From contig NZ_JAPNKC010000001.1 in assembly GCF_026626705.1 (NCBI RefSeq), positions 10,626,001 through 10,690,000 on the forward strand: a stretch of DNA of 64,000 bases. Reading direction: 5' to 3'. A program made the position numbers and the translations under genes. This stretch comes from Pyxidicoccus sp. MSG2. GTDB taxonomy: Bacteria; Myxococcota; Myxococcia; Myxococcales; Myxococcaceae. Under the pieces are notes generated by a model that saw only the letters and a list, made by a program, of their open reading frames with translations, was not told the origin of the DNA and searched no databases. Of the stretch, positions 43,941 through 52,964 are shown one piece after another; the first letter of the stretch is position 1, and each line of letters opens with the position of its first letter.

Positions 43941-46900
43941 ATGAGCGCCACAGCCGACCTACCGACGCTGGAAGGGGCGAGCACCGCCAGCCTGAACGTT
44001 GGCAATGGCCTCACCGGCTTCCTGAACGTGCTGGGCTCCCTGAACTCGGGCCCCTCGTCGCCGCTGGGGGGCGTCACCTCGGCCATGGAGGGGCTCGAGG
44101 CCACCCTGCACATCGACGTCTCCGGAATCTCGGAGCGGCTCCCCCAGGCGCTCACCACCATCCGCAACGCGCTGCCCGCGGACAGCCTGCGGTACGTGGA
44201 GGAAATCGAGCAGGCCTACAGCGAGCTGATGCGGTTCCTGCAGGACAGCGACGTGGTGAAGCAGATCCAGGCCGGCTCCAGCCTGGAGCAGACCGCCATG
44301 GCGCTGGTCGGGGACCTGCTGGGCCTCTTCCAGACTCGCCTGGGTGACCTCGCCGCGAACCTCATCGGCGAAGAGGAGCTGACGCGCGTCCGCGAGGCCC
44401 TCCAGCTCATCGACGAGCTGCGGACCAACTACGCCGGCAACAGCGCGGAGCTGCTGCCGTTCCTCAGTCGCAACCTCGTGGGCGTGGCGCCGGACCTGCT
44501 CCAGGACGTGACGGCGCACGTGAATTCGGCGCTCGCCGTCGTGGCGCCCCTGTCCGACGCCAACCTGGCCACGGCGGTGAACCCGGCCCGGGCGGCCATC
44601 GCCGCGGCGTTCCAGGAGGTGGCCCAGGCCATCAAGGACTTCGACCCGGCCAACGTGGCCCTGTACGGCGCGCTGGAGCTGAAGCTCCAGGGCCTGCGGA
44701 CCGCGTTCGACTCGGGCTTCGACACCCTGGAGGACTTCTACTCGGCCCTCCAGACGGTGGTGGAGAGCCACGCCTGGGACACCGTCTTCACCACCTACCG
44801 GGACCTGCTCGAGGCGCTGCCGCTCGACGCAATCCCCACCGTCGACGACGCGGTGGACCAGCTCGCCGAGGTGCTGAACGAGTTCCTGGCCCGGCTGACG
44901 ATGGTGTTCTCGCCGGAGGACCTCGCGGAGCGCATCACCCGGCTGTCCACCAGCATCCAGGAGAGCTTCGCCCAGTCGCCGCTGGGGCAGGCGCGCAGCA
45001 TCCTGATCGGGTTCATCGACAGGATTCGCCAGGCCATCGAGGAGGTGCCCACCGAGCAGGTGCAGGCGGCGGTGGAGGCCATGCTCGTGCGGGTCAAGCA
45101 GGAGCTGGACGACCTCGGCATCAGCTCCATCCGTGCCTCCATCGAGGAGGCCTTCCAGGACGCGCAGAAGTTCATCGACGACGAGCTCGACTCCGGGCTG
45201 CTCACCCAGGTGGAGCAGGGCCTCGCGGACGTGCTCCGGCAGCTCGAGCAGATTCCCTTCGCCGAGGTGGGCCAGGAGCTCACGTCGGCCATCGAGTCCG
45301 CCGGGTCGGTGATTCAAGAGCTGGAGGACAGCCTCGCGGAAGGCCTCGAGGAGATCCGCTCGCTCCTCGCCCGGCTGGACGACCTGAGCTTCAAGCCGGT
45401 CGCCGACGAGGTCATCGAGGAGATCGACACCCTCAAGACGAAGCTGCAGTCCATCCGCCCCGACGCCCTCTCCGACGCGGAGAAGCTCGCCATCCAGGCT
45501 GGCCTCGCGCTGCTGCGCGCCATCGACCTGGAGGGGATGATCAACACCCAGCTCAAGAACGGGTTCGCCTCACTGGGGAACGAGCTCAAGGGGCTCATCA
45601 ACCAGATCATCGCCGCATGGCAGGACTTCCGTCGCAGGCTCGGGAACTTCGACGCGGAGTCGGTGATGGGGCCGCTGAGCTCGCTCCTGGAGCAGGTCAC
45701 CGGGGCCGTGCAGAAGCTCAACGGCACGACGCTGCTGGCCCCCCTCTATGAGCTGGTCGAAAGCCTGAAGGGCCGCCTCGCCGCGCTCTCGCCGGGCTCG
45801 CTCCTGAGGGTGCTCCGCGAGCCGTATGCGCAGATGATGACCGTGGTGGAGCGGGTCAACCCGGATGTCTGGGTGGCGCCCCTGCGGACGTTGTACGCGG
45901 AGATCGACAAGCTGCTCGGGTACGTGGACATCCGGCCCCTCCTCGACACGCTGGAGCAGAAGGAGAAGGAGCTCTTCGCGCAGGCACGCCAGGCCATCAT
46001 CGGTGGGCTCGACAGCGTGAACCTGCCCGCGCCGCTCGACACCTTCTACGCCGCGCTCAAGAACGTCACGCTCGCCCTGACCGATGCCGTGTTCGGAGAC
46101 CCGGAGGAGGGCATCCGCCAGGTCCAGCTCAGCATCCAGAACAGCATCAAGCTGAGCACGCTGTTCCAGCCGCTGGACCTCGTCTTCGACCGGCTGCTCC
46201 AGGCCCTGGACGGCGTCCCTCGCAATGACCTGGTCTCCGTCATGGAAGGGCTGCGCACGGGGCTCGGGGTGGCGATGCAGGCCATCGACCCCCGCAACGT
46301 CCTGCGCCAGCTCCGCGCGGGGCAGGGCACGCTCGCGGAATTGTCCCCGGTGCGGGCCGCGGCGGGCATCCCGTTCCTCCCGGGGCTGCGCGCCTCCCTG
46401 GTGGCGAGACTCGAGCTCGCCCCGCCCGGCAACCAGGACGCGGCGGTCTCGCTCCTGGCGCGCTTCGACCTCGTGCTCCAGCCGGTGCGCCTCGACGTGG
46501 AGGCCTCCCGGCTCCGGCAGCTCCAGGCGTCGCACGAGAGCCTGGTCGACGCCCTGCGCCTCAAGATCAACGCGCTGGAGGCGACCGGCGCGGAGGCCGC
46601 GTACACCCGGCTCGACACGAACCTTGGCCGGCTCCTGCCCGCGTTCCTGCGGCAGAGTGAGCCGCTCACCTACGAGCAGATCCGCGCCGGGCTCGCGACG
46701 TTGCGGCCCTCGGAGAAGGCCCGCCGGATCGATGCGACGCTCGAGCTCTTCGTGGCCAGACTCAAGCCCATGGAGAGCGCCATCACTCCGGCGATCAATG
46801 GGTTCTTCAAGGCGATCAAGGACACGGCCTTGATCATCCACCCGGCCATGCTCAAGGACGCGGTCTCCGGCGTCTACGACACGGTGCAGGCGAAGTTCCA

Positions 46901-47357
46901 TGTGCTGGACCCGGACGAGCTGGCGCAGTCGCTGCGGGAGAACGTCTACGAGCCCCTGCTCGATCCACTCAAGGCGCTCGACCCGGCCACGCTGGAGGCG
47001 CAGCTCGACGGCCTGTACCAGGGCGTCCTCACCTCGGTGACGGGCAAGGTGAAGGGCTTCATCGACCAGGTGAAGGGCGCGGTCGACCAGGTCCTCGGAC
47101 AGGTCCGCCAGGCCGTCGCCGCGGTGCTCGGCAGCTTGAAGGCGGAGATCGCCACCATCCTGCAGAAGCTGGAGGACCTGCTCGCGAACCTCGACACCCT
47201 GGTGCTCGACGACCTGTTCGGGCGGCTCCTGCGCGTCATCGACAACCTGGAGACCAGCTTCAACGAGGAGCTGGACCGGGTGCAGCACGAGTTCGACGCG
47301 ATGTTGAACGCCATTCCCCTCGGCGCGTCCGGGGGCTCGGCTTCGGTGAGCCTGTGA
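43941..47357 (+). CDS. Long helical protein, tape-measure candidate
   Basis: 1138 residues, almost entirely alpha-helical and rich in Leu, Glu, Gln and Ala, with repeated segments of the kind LxxLxxQLxxLxxxxxE. No catalytic motif, no clear transmembrane segment and no lysozyme or peptidase domain seen. It is the longest structural gene and lies between tube/chaperone and hub genes, where the tape measure is found in P2-like tails. By the usual rule of about 1.5 angstrom per helical residue it would set a tube of about 170 nm. It starts at ATG 43941 after GAGAGGGAG and its stop overlaps the following GTG by 4 nt. The role is inferred from position and composition. Confidence 0.65.
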   Translation: MSATADLPTLEGASTASLNVGNGLTGFLNVLGSLNSGPSSPLGGVTSAMEGLEATLHIDVSGISERLPQALTTIRNALPADSLRYVEEIEQAYSELMRFLQDSDVVKQIQAGSSLEQTAMALVGDLLGLFQTRLGDLAANLIGEEELTRVREALQLIDELRTNYAGNSAELLPFLSRNLVGVAPDLLQDVTAHVNSALAVVAPLSDANLATAVNPARAAIAAAFQEVAQAIKDFDPANVALYGALELKLQGLRTAFDSGFDTLEDFYSALQTVVESHAWDTVFTTYRDLLEALPLDAIPTVDDAVDQLAEVLNEFLARLTMVFSPEDLAERITRLSTSIQESFAQSPLGQARSILIGFIDRIRQAIEEVPTEQVQAAVEAMLVRVKQELDDLGISSIRASIEEAFQDAQKFIDDELDSGLLTQVEQGLADVLRQLEQIPFAEVGQELTSAIESAGSVIQELEDSLAEGLEEIRSLLARLDDLSFKPVADEVIEEIDTLKTKLQSIRPDALSDAEKLAIQAGLALLRAIDLEGMINTQLKNGFASLGNELKGLINQIIAAWQDFRRRLGNFDAESVMGPLSSLLEQVTGAVQKLNGTTLLAPLYELVESLKGRLAALSPGSLLRVLREPYAQMMTVVERVNPDVWVAPLRTLYAEIDKLLGYVDIRPLLDTLEQKEKELFAQARQAIIGGLDSVNLPAPLDTFYAALKNVTLALTDAVFGDPEEGIRQVQLSIQNSIKLSTLFQPLDLVFDRLLQALDGVPRNDLVSVMEGLRTGLGVAMQAIDPRNVLRQLRAGQGTLAELSPVRAAAGIPFLPGLRASLVARLELAPPGNQDAAVSLLARFDLVLQPVRLDVEASRLRQLQASHESLVDALRLKINALEATGAEAAYTRLDTNLGRLLPAFLRQSEPLTYEQIRAGLATLRPSEKARRIDATLELFVARLKPMESAITPAINGFFKAIKDTALIIHPAMLKDAVSGVYDTVQAKFHVLDPDELAQSLRENVYEPLLDPLKALDPATLEAQLDGLYQGVLTSVTGKVKGFIDQVKGAVDQVLGQVRQAVAAVLGSLKAEIATILQKLEDLLANLDTLVLDDLFGRLLRVIDNLETSFNEELDRVQHEFDAMLNAIPLGASGGSASVSL

Positions 47358-49588
47358 GGACGCACATGCGCGGACCATCCGAAGCGACAGCCGCGCACCT
47401 GGAGCAGGAGGGCCTCGCGCGCATCGAGGCCTGGCAGGCCGCCGTCTCCGCCGGGAGGCAGGTCTCCGCGGAGGACGGCCTGGTGAAGGAGGTGCGCGAG
47501 GGCGGGGCGATGTCCCGCTACACCTGGCTCGCGAACGGAGAGCTGGCGTCCATCACCGAACCCGATGGGACGCGGTGGCACTACGGCTACGGCCCTGATG
47601 GCCGGTTGCTGACCGTCACGCGCAACGGAGAGCCCTGGGGCGAGTACCGCTATGACGAGGCGGGGCGGCTCACCGAGGTGATTCGCCCCGACGGTCCGCG
47701 GCGCCACGTCTACGACGCGCAGGGACGACTCCTGCGCACCCTGCGCGGAGACGCCGCCGCCTTCACCTACCAATACGACGCGCGGGGCCGGGTCTCCCTG
47801 GCCCGGAGCGACCGGGAGGAGACCCGCTTCACCCATGACGAGCACGGCCGGCTCTCCCGCCTCGACCAGGTGGTGGAGGAGATTGCCCTGACGGTGGAGC
47901 AGGACTTCGATGGCGAGGGCCGCTTGGCGCGGCTGCGCTTCGCCCCGTGGGGTGTCTCCATCATCTACGCCTGGGACGAGCGTGGCCGCCCGCATTCCCT
48001 CTCGTGGGGCGGGGAGGTCCTGGCCCGGTTCGGGTACGCGGATGAGGAGAAGCACTGCTGGCGCGAGACGGCGGATGGGCTGCGCGAGGACACGTGGCAC
48101 GACGCGCGAGATGGGCGGCCCGTCCGCAGGGAGCTGCGCCGGGGCGCGGAGGTGCTCTGGCGGAAGGAGCTGGCCTACGACGCGGGATTCCGCCTCGTGA
48201 AGGACGGTGAGCGGACCTACGGCTACGACGAGCTGGGCCGGCTGGTGAGTGCGGAGGAGGGAAGCCAGCACTGGCGCTTCCAGTACGACGCCATGGATGA
48301 GCTCGTGGCCGAGGAGGGCGCTGGTGGGAGGCCACTGGAGCTGGACGTGGATGCCACCGGGAGGGTGCGTCGCGTGCGCCGCGCATCCACGGAGCGCGTC
48401 TACCGCTACAACCAGGCGGGCGAGGCGCAGGCGGTCCTGGAGAACGGCCAACGCCTCGCGCAGTGCGTGTATGACCACAAGGGGCGGCTCGTGCTCAAGC
48501 GCACGGAGGCGGGCACCGAGCGATACCTGTACGGGCCCGACGACGCGCTGCTCGCCATCACCGACGCCGCGGGCGCCCCGCGCTGGCTCTTCCTGCGGAT
48601 GCCCACCGGCCTCGTCGGGGCCATCGATTTCCGCACCCGCCCCGAGGGCGAGCCCGTCTTCTTCCACGGCGACGGACGCGGCAGCCTGGTCTTCGCCGGT
48701 GCGATGGACGGCACGCTGGAGGGCCCGTTCTCCTGCGACCCGTTCGGAGTGCCGCTGGGGCGGCCCACCCGCCTGCCGTACCTCCACCGGGAGCGCGTCT
48801 ACCACGCCGACCTCGGGCTCTACTGGATGAGCTGCCGCTGGTACGACCCGGCGCTGCGCCGCTTCCTCACCGAGGACAGCTACACGGGCGCTCCCGACGA
48901 CGAGCGCCTGGTGGGTCCCTTCTGCCTGGCGCAACACCAGCGGCTGACCCGCGCCCAGATTCTCGGTGAGTGGCTCAAGCAGCCCCGCGTGCGCAACCGC
49001 CACGCATGGTGCTGCAACGACCCGGTGAATCGATACGACCCGAACGGGCACTGGAGCTTCGGCGGGGTGCTGCTCTCCCTCCTCGGCGCCATCTGGACGC
49101 TGCCCAATACGCTGTTCGGGCTCGTGGTGGAGATCCTCTGCCTGGTGGGTGAGGTGGTGCGCTGGCTCGTCTGGCTCTTCAGCTTCGGCCACGTGAGCTG
49201 GGAGACGCCGGGCATCGACGTGGCGTCGTCGGGGCGCCTCAACGCCTTCGCGCTGGTCTTCACCGGTGGCTGGCTCGGCTCCATCAGGGGCTTGTTCGGC
49301 GTCACCTTCGGCAACGTCTTCTTCGTGAACAGGCAGTGGAAGACCTATCCGGATTATCTGGCCCTTCCAGCCAACGTCGCCCCCCCGGCCTATGGGGGAA
49401 CGGTCACCATTTCCCGGGACGACACCCTCTACGAGCACGAGTTGCGGCACGTGAATCAGTACTCGTGGCTCGGCCCCTTCTTCCACCTCGGGCTGCCGGT
49501 CTTCGGCTTCTACGAGTGGGACGTCATCTTCAACGGCTACCGGAACGCCTGGACGGAGAGGAACGCCAGGGACCACGCGGGATTCTGA
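47354..49588 (+). CDS. RHS/YD-repeat protein with C-terminal HExxH effector-like domain
   Basis: 744 residues. Residues 45-470 hold about a dozen YD repeats (GxxxxYxYDxxGRL, for example GEYRYDEAGRLTEVIRPDG), and the RHS core HADLGLYWMSCRWYDP near 480-495, closing with NDPVNRYDPNG near 556-566. RHS repeats form a closed shell that holds a toxic C-terminus. The C-terminus has a strongly hydrophobic stretch (about 572-615) and then YEHELRHVNQ near 693-702, a HExxH zinc-protease signature, with a later TERNARDHAGF that could give a Glu ligand. It is much shorter than classical RHS toxins. Start is GTG 47354 (4-nt overlap with the previous stop) or ATG 47366. It lies inside the tail operon and is followed without gap by the hub gene; no immunity gene is seen. 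Confidence 0.82.
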   Translation: MRTHMRGPSEATAAHLEQEGLARIEAWQAAVSAGRQVSAEDGLVKEVREGGAMSRYTWLANGELASITEPDGTRWHYGYGPDGRLLTVTRNGEPWGEYRYDEAGRLTEVIRPDGPRRHVYDAQGRLLRTLRGDAAAFTYQYDARGRVSLARSDREETRFTHDEHGRLSRLDQVVEEIALTVEQDFDGEGRLARLRFAPWGVSIIYAWDERGRPHSLSWGGEVLARFGYADEEKHCWRETADGLREDTWHDARDGRPVRRELRRGAEVLWRKELAYDAGFRLVKDGERTYGYDELGRLVSAEEGSQHWRFQYDAMDELVAEEGAGGRPLELDVDATGRVRRVRRASTERVYRYNQAGEAQAVLENGQRLAQCVYDHKGRLVLKRTEAGTERYLYGPDDALLAITDAAGAPRWLFLRMPTGLVGAIDFRTRPEGEPVFFHGDGRGSLVFAGAMDGTLEGPFSCDPFGVPLGRPTRLPYLHRERVYHADLGLYWMSCRWYDPALRRFLTEDSYTGAPDDERLVGPFCLAQHQRLTRAQILGEWLKQPRVRNRHAWCCNDPVNRYDPNGHWSFGGVLLSLLGAIWTLPNTLFGLVVEILCLVGEVVRWLVWLFSFGHVSWETPGIDVASSGRLNAFALVFTGGWLGSIRGLFGVTFGNVFFVNRQWKTYPDYLALPANVAPPAYGGTVTISRDDTLYEHELRHVNQYSWLGPFFHLGLPVFGFYEWDVIFNGYRNAWTERNARDHAGF

Positions 49589-50643
49589 TGGCCGGCCATT
49601 CTCCACACTTCTCCCTCACGCTCGGGAGCCTGCGCTCGGACACGGACAGCCCTGCTGGAGGGCCGTCGTACTTCGCCGTGGACCGCAGCCTGGAGCTCCC
49701 CGCCGACGGGCTGCGCGTCGTGCTGGCGGAGCGTGGCGAGGTCGTGCCCGGAGACGTGGCGGAGCTGGAGTTGGGTGACGAGGACGGGCTGGAGCGGGTG
49801 TTCACCGGCACCGTGGTGGAGGTCCGCCCCCATGCGGCGGGCGTGGAGGTCTTCGCCGCGGGCACGGTGCTCGCGCTGCTCGAGCTGCGGGCCTCGTCGT
49901 ACTACCAGGAGCAGACGGCCGGTGACATCGCGAGGGATCTCATCGGGAAGGCGGGGCTCGACGCGGGCGACATCTCCGACGGCGTGACGCTGCCGCGCTT
50001 CGCCGTGGAGCGGCGGCGCAGCGCGTGGCCCCAGCTCAAGCGGCTCGCGGAGCGCCTGGGCTTCGACGTCTTCTCGGACCGGGAGGGGAAGATCCACTTC
50101 CGCGGGCTGGGGGAGGCCGCGAACCTCGGCGCCGGTGGGCTCGCCGGGGCGGCGGCGGGCGCGGCGGGCGCGGTAGGTGCGCTTGCAGGGGGAGGTGGAG
50201 CCCTGGCCTTCGGCAAGCACCTCATCGCCACGGGTGGCGTCTCGCGGCCCGCGCTGGAGCGCAAGGTCGTGGTGGGCGGCGAGAGCCCCATGTCCGGCCA
50301 GGGCGAGGACAAGAGCTTCTGGCTGACGGCGAAGGACACGGACTTCGAGGACTCCGCGGGAGACGGCGAGGAGACGTTGGTGCTGGACACGGTGGCGCGC
50401 ACGAAGGACCTGGCGGGCCGGTTCGCCGCCGGCTACCTCGCGGGCCTGCGCCGCACGCGGAGGGAGCAGCGGGTGACCGTGCTCGGACAGGCGGACCTGG
50501 ACCTGGGCGCCCCGCTGGAGACGGTGGACGCGCCCGAGGCGCTCCTCAACGCCAGGGGCTTCGTGAAGGCACTCCGGCACCGCTTCGGAGGAGGCATCGG
50601 CTTCCTGACCGAGGCCACCCTCTGTGTGGAGGGCGGGGAATGA
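49588..50643 (+). CDS. Baseplate hub protein (gpD/VgrG N-terminal-like)
   Basis: 351 residues. The fold is that of phage late-control gpD and the N-terminal part of VgrG: AVDRSLELPADGLRVVL, then the LxxLLxxxG-type helix region TAGDIARDLIGKAGLDAGD and the AWPQLKRLAERLGFDVFSDR domain typical of gpD domains. It forms the trimeric hub that joins tube and spike. An odd insertion of about 35 residues made almost only of Gly and Ala (roughly residues 182-215, bases 50131-50215) is not usual in the family. ATG 49588 shares one base with the RHS stop; the stop overlaps the spike ATG by 4 nt. Confidence 0.75.
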   Translation: MAGHSPHFSLTLGSLRSDTDSPAGGPSYFAVDRSLELPADGLRVVLAERGEVVPGDVAELELGDEDGLERVFTGTVVEVRPHAAGVEVFAAGTVLALLELRASSYYQEQTAGDIARDLIGKAGLDAGDISDGVTLPRFAVERRRSAWPQLKRLAERLGFDVFSDREGKIHFRGLGEAANLGAGGLAGAAAGAAGAVGALAGGGGALAFGKHLIATGGVSRPALERKVVVGGESPMSGQGEDKSFWLTAKDTDFEDSAGDGEETLVLDTVARTKDLAGRFAAGYLAGLRRTRREQRVTVLGQADLDLGAPLETVDAPEALLNARGFVKALRHRFGGGIGFLTEATLCVEGGE

Positions 50644-51332
50644 ACGAGCTCGTCGCGCTCATGCGCCGCGTGGTGCGCGAGGAGCTGGCGGCCCGGCGTG
50701 GGCCCCTGCTCGCCACGGTGACGGCCGTGTATGCCCACGAGGACAAGGACGATGCCCGGAACTACGAGGCCGACGTGCGCCTCAAACACGAGGGGCTCGA
50801 CCTCCAGAAGGTGCCGATGTCCGTCACCCACGTGGGCGTGGCCGTCCCACCGAGGGTGGGAGACCTGGTGCTCGTGCAGTTCCTCGACATGGACCTGCAG
50901 CAGCCGCTCATCACCGGCCGCTTCTACCACGAGGAGGAGCGGGTACCGCTCTTCAAGGAGGACGAGCTCCTCTTCGAGCACCGCCTCGCGGACGGCAAGC
51001 TCAACCACCTGCGCTTCGCCGCCGACGGCACCATCTACGTGCAGCGGGACGTGACGAAGCCCGAGGACAACAGCGAGTTCAAGGCGGGCATCAAGATAGA
51101 CCCCGAGGGCAACATCGAGCTGAAGACCGGGGACAAGGTGGTTGTCACCCTGAAGGCCGGGGAGATCGACATCAAGTCCGACGGGCAGCCCATCAAGATC
51201 ACCTGCGACGAGCTGACCGTCGACGGAAAGCTGAAGGTGACGGGGGATACGCAGCTCAAGGCCAAGCTGAAGGTGGGCACCGGCATGGGCACCACCATCG
51301 ACGGCAACAAGATTACGGGAGGGTCCGTCTGA
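50640..51332 (+). CDS. Baseplate spike protein (gpV-like)
   Basis: 230 residues. An N-terminal OB-fold domain (YEADVRLKHEGLDLQKVPMS, then PRVGDLVLVQFLDMDLQQPL and ITGRFYHEE) is the gp5/gpV/VgrG OB domain; the C-terminal half is a series of short alternating strands ending in repeats such as GEIDIKSDGQPIKIT and GKLKVTGDTQLKAKL, the triple-stranded beta-helix needle of spikes. It attaches to the hub and leads the tube through the target membrane. Coupled by ATGA to the hub gene and by TGATG to the tip candidate. Confidence 0.85.
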   Translation: MNELVALMRRVVREELAARRGPLLATVTAVYAHEDKDDARNYEADVRLKHEGLDLQKVPMSVTHVGVAVPPRVGDLVLVQFLDMDLQQPLITGRFYHEEERVPLFKEDELLFEHRLADGKLNHLRFAADGTIYVQRDVTKPEDNSEFKAGIKIDPEGNIELKTGDKVVVTLKAGEIDIKSDGQPIKITCDELTVDGKLKVTGDTQLKAKLKVGTGMGTTIDGNKITGGSV

Positions 51333-51766
51333 TGGCCGACCTGGTCCTGGAAGGAGTCCTCAACCTGGAGGGCCTGCTCACGCTCGAGGGGTCCTCGGGC
51401 GGGAAGGTGAAGGTCGGCTCCAACGAGGTGCTGGTGGAGGTGCTGCCCAGCGGTCCGCCCCAGTGCAGCTCGGCGCCGCCCGTGCTCCTGCCGCCTCCGC
51501 CCGCGTCGCCGGCGCAGCCCCAGCCCACGGTGTGGATCGTCAACAGCTTCAACAAGACGGTGAAGGCGGGCACCCAGGCCATTGTCGCCCAGGGCATGGC
51601 CATGCAGGGGCTGACGGGCGGGCCGATGTGGCCGGGCATGGTCCTGCCGAGCACGGGCAACCCCACCGTCACCATCAACAACATCCCCATCAACGTCGTG
51701 AACGACAAGGCCGCCATCTTCCCCTCCGGGGGCATGGCGACCTTCAACTCCAGCGGGCAGACGTGA
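51332..51766 (+). CDS. PAAR-like spike-tip protein (candidate)
   Basis: 144 residues. An N-terminal strand-rich section (MADLVLEGVLNLEGLLTLEG) is joined by a proline-rich linker (APPVLLPPPPASPAQPQPT) to a C-terminal part with TVTINNIPINVVNDKAAIFP, similar to the beta turns of PAAR and PAAR-like (DUF4280-type) tips. It directly follows the spike gene. The N-terminus, MADLVL, is repeated in the next protein, suggesting a shared attachment strand. Assignment is by pattern and place; the metal-binding His/Cys set of true PAAR tips is not obvious. Confidence 0.45.
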   Translation: MADLVLEGVLNLEGLLTLEGSSGGKVKVGSNEVLVEVLPSGPPQCSSAPPVLLPPPPASPAQPQPTVWIVNSFNKTVKAGTQAIVAQGMAMQGLTGGPMWPGMVLPSTGNPTVTINNIPINVVNDKAAIFPSGGMATFNSSGQT

Positions 51767-52515
51767 TGGCGGACCTCGTGCTCCACATCCTGCAGCCGGT
51801 GAATGGCGCGAAGCTCGCCGCCACGGGGAACGTGCGGCTCCAGGCACAGTTCGCGGCCGGGAGCGCCGCGGGGCTCTTCTTCAAGTGGTACTCCACCCTC
51901 AACGCGGCGGCGACGCAGGACCACCCGGAGCTGAACGCGGCCGACCACTCCGCCGCGAAGCTCGACTGGACCACGCCCCTCGACGTGGGGACGCACGTCA
52001 TCACCCTGGCGGCCGCCGACCGCGACGGCAACGACCTGGCCTCCATCAAGGCCGTCACGCGGTCGGCGTTCGCGGGCGGGGCCCCGGCCAGTCCCGAGCC
52101 CTGCGTCATCCACCGGCTCCAGGCCACCCTGAAGACGCCCGCGGCCAATGGCGCGAGCCTGAGCAAGGCGTCGGCGACGCTCGAAGCGCTCGCGCCCTCC
52201 CGCTGGGGCAAGAAGCATCCGACGCTGCCCGGGGCCTACGTGATGGACCCGGACTACCACGCGGTCAACGGCCTCCGTTACCGCTTCCGCTTCGCGCCCG
52301 CCGGGCCGCCGGACGCGTCGAAGACGGCGGAGGTGACTCCCGCGGCGAGCGCGCTGACCTTCTTCATCGGCTCGGACGACAAGCCCTATGTGCGCTGGAG
52401 CGGCGCGCTGCCGGGAAACCTGGGGACGGGGGCCTACGTCCTCACGCTGTACGTGGAGAGCCTGGATGGGTCGGTGGGCCACAACGTGAGTCGCAACGTC
52501 ACCCTCACCGCATAG
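51766..52515 (+). CDS. Protein with Ig-like domains in the tail operon
   Basis: 249 residues. Two beta-sandwich-like halves are visible: the first ends with VGTHVITLAAADRDGNDL, a typical PKD/Ig-like closing strand, and the second with GTGAYVLTLYVESLDGSVGH. Between them PGAYVMDPDYHAVNGLRYRF may contain an aromatic binding surface. No signal peptide. Such folds decorate phage particles and bind carbohydrates or surfaces, so a decoration or adhesion role at the baseplate is possible. Shares one base with the tip gene (TGATG). I do not recognise a named family. Confidence 0.55.
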   Translation: MADLVLHILQPVNGAKLAATGNVRLQAQFAAGSAAGLFFKWYSTLNAAATQDHPELNAADHSAAKLDWTTPLDVGTHVITLAAADRDGNDLASIKAVTRSAFAGGAPASPEPCVIHRLQATLKTPAANGASLSKASATLEALAPSRWGKKHPTLPGAYVMDPDYHAVNGLRYRFRFAPAGPPDASKTAEVTPAASALTFFIGSDDKPYVRWSGALPGNLGTGAYVLTLYVESLDGSVGHNVSRNVTLTA

Positions 52516-52523
52516 GAGCAAGC

Positions 52524-52964
52524 ATGCCGGCTGGACGCGAGACACTCTTCGGCAACGACCTGCTCCTCCGGGAGTATGCGGAGGGGCTCGACCTGTCCCA
52601 ATTGCAGCAAAGCGGCCCCGGCGGGGACCTGGCCCTGGCGCGCGGCAACACCAACATCATCCAGGCGCTCACGCTGCGCCTGCGGGTGCGCCAGGGCGAG
52701 CTGGCGCCGCTGGGTTGGCCGGACTACGGCTCGCGCCTGCACGAGCTCATCGGTGAGCCCAACGTGTCGCGCACCCACCTCAAGCTCCAGGCCTTCGCGC
52801 GGCAGGCCATCGAGGCGGACCCTCGCGTCCTGAAGGTCGAGTCGGTCCGGACGGTGAACCTTCCGGGTGAGCGGGACACGGTCCGCCTGATGCTGGACAT
52901 CCAGCTCATCGACGCGCCCACGCCGCTCAACCTGGTCTTCGACCTGCCGCTGGAGAAGCCATGA
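52524..52964 (+). CDS. gp25/gpW-like baseplate wedge protein
   Basis: 146 residues with a good ribosome site (TAGGAGCAAGC before ATG). The sequence GNTNIIQALTLRLRVRQGEL, PDYGSRLHELIGEP and ARQAIEADPRVLKVESV matches the gp25-like family (P2 gpW), the small wedge component that starts sheath assembly; all contractile systems have one. The stop overlaps the baseplate J gene by 4 nt. Confidence 0.85.
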   Translation: MPAGRETLFGNDLLLREYAEGLDLSQLQQSGPGGDLALARGNTNIIQALTLRLRVRQGELAPLGWPDYGSRLHELIGEPNVSRTHLKLQAFARQAIEADPRVLKVESVRTVNLPGERDTVRLMLDIQLIDAPTPLNLVFDLPLEKP

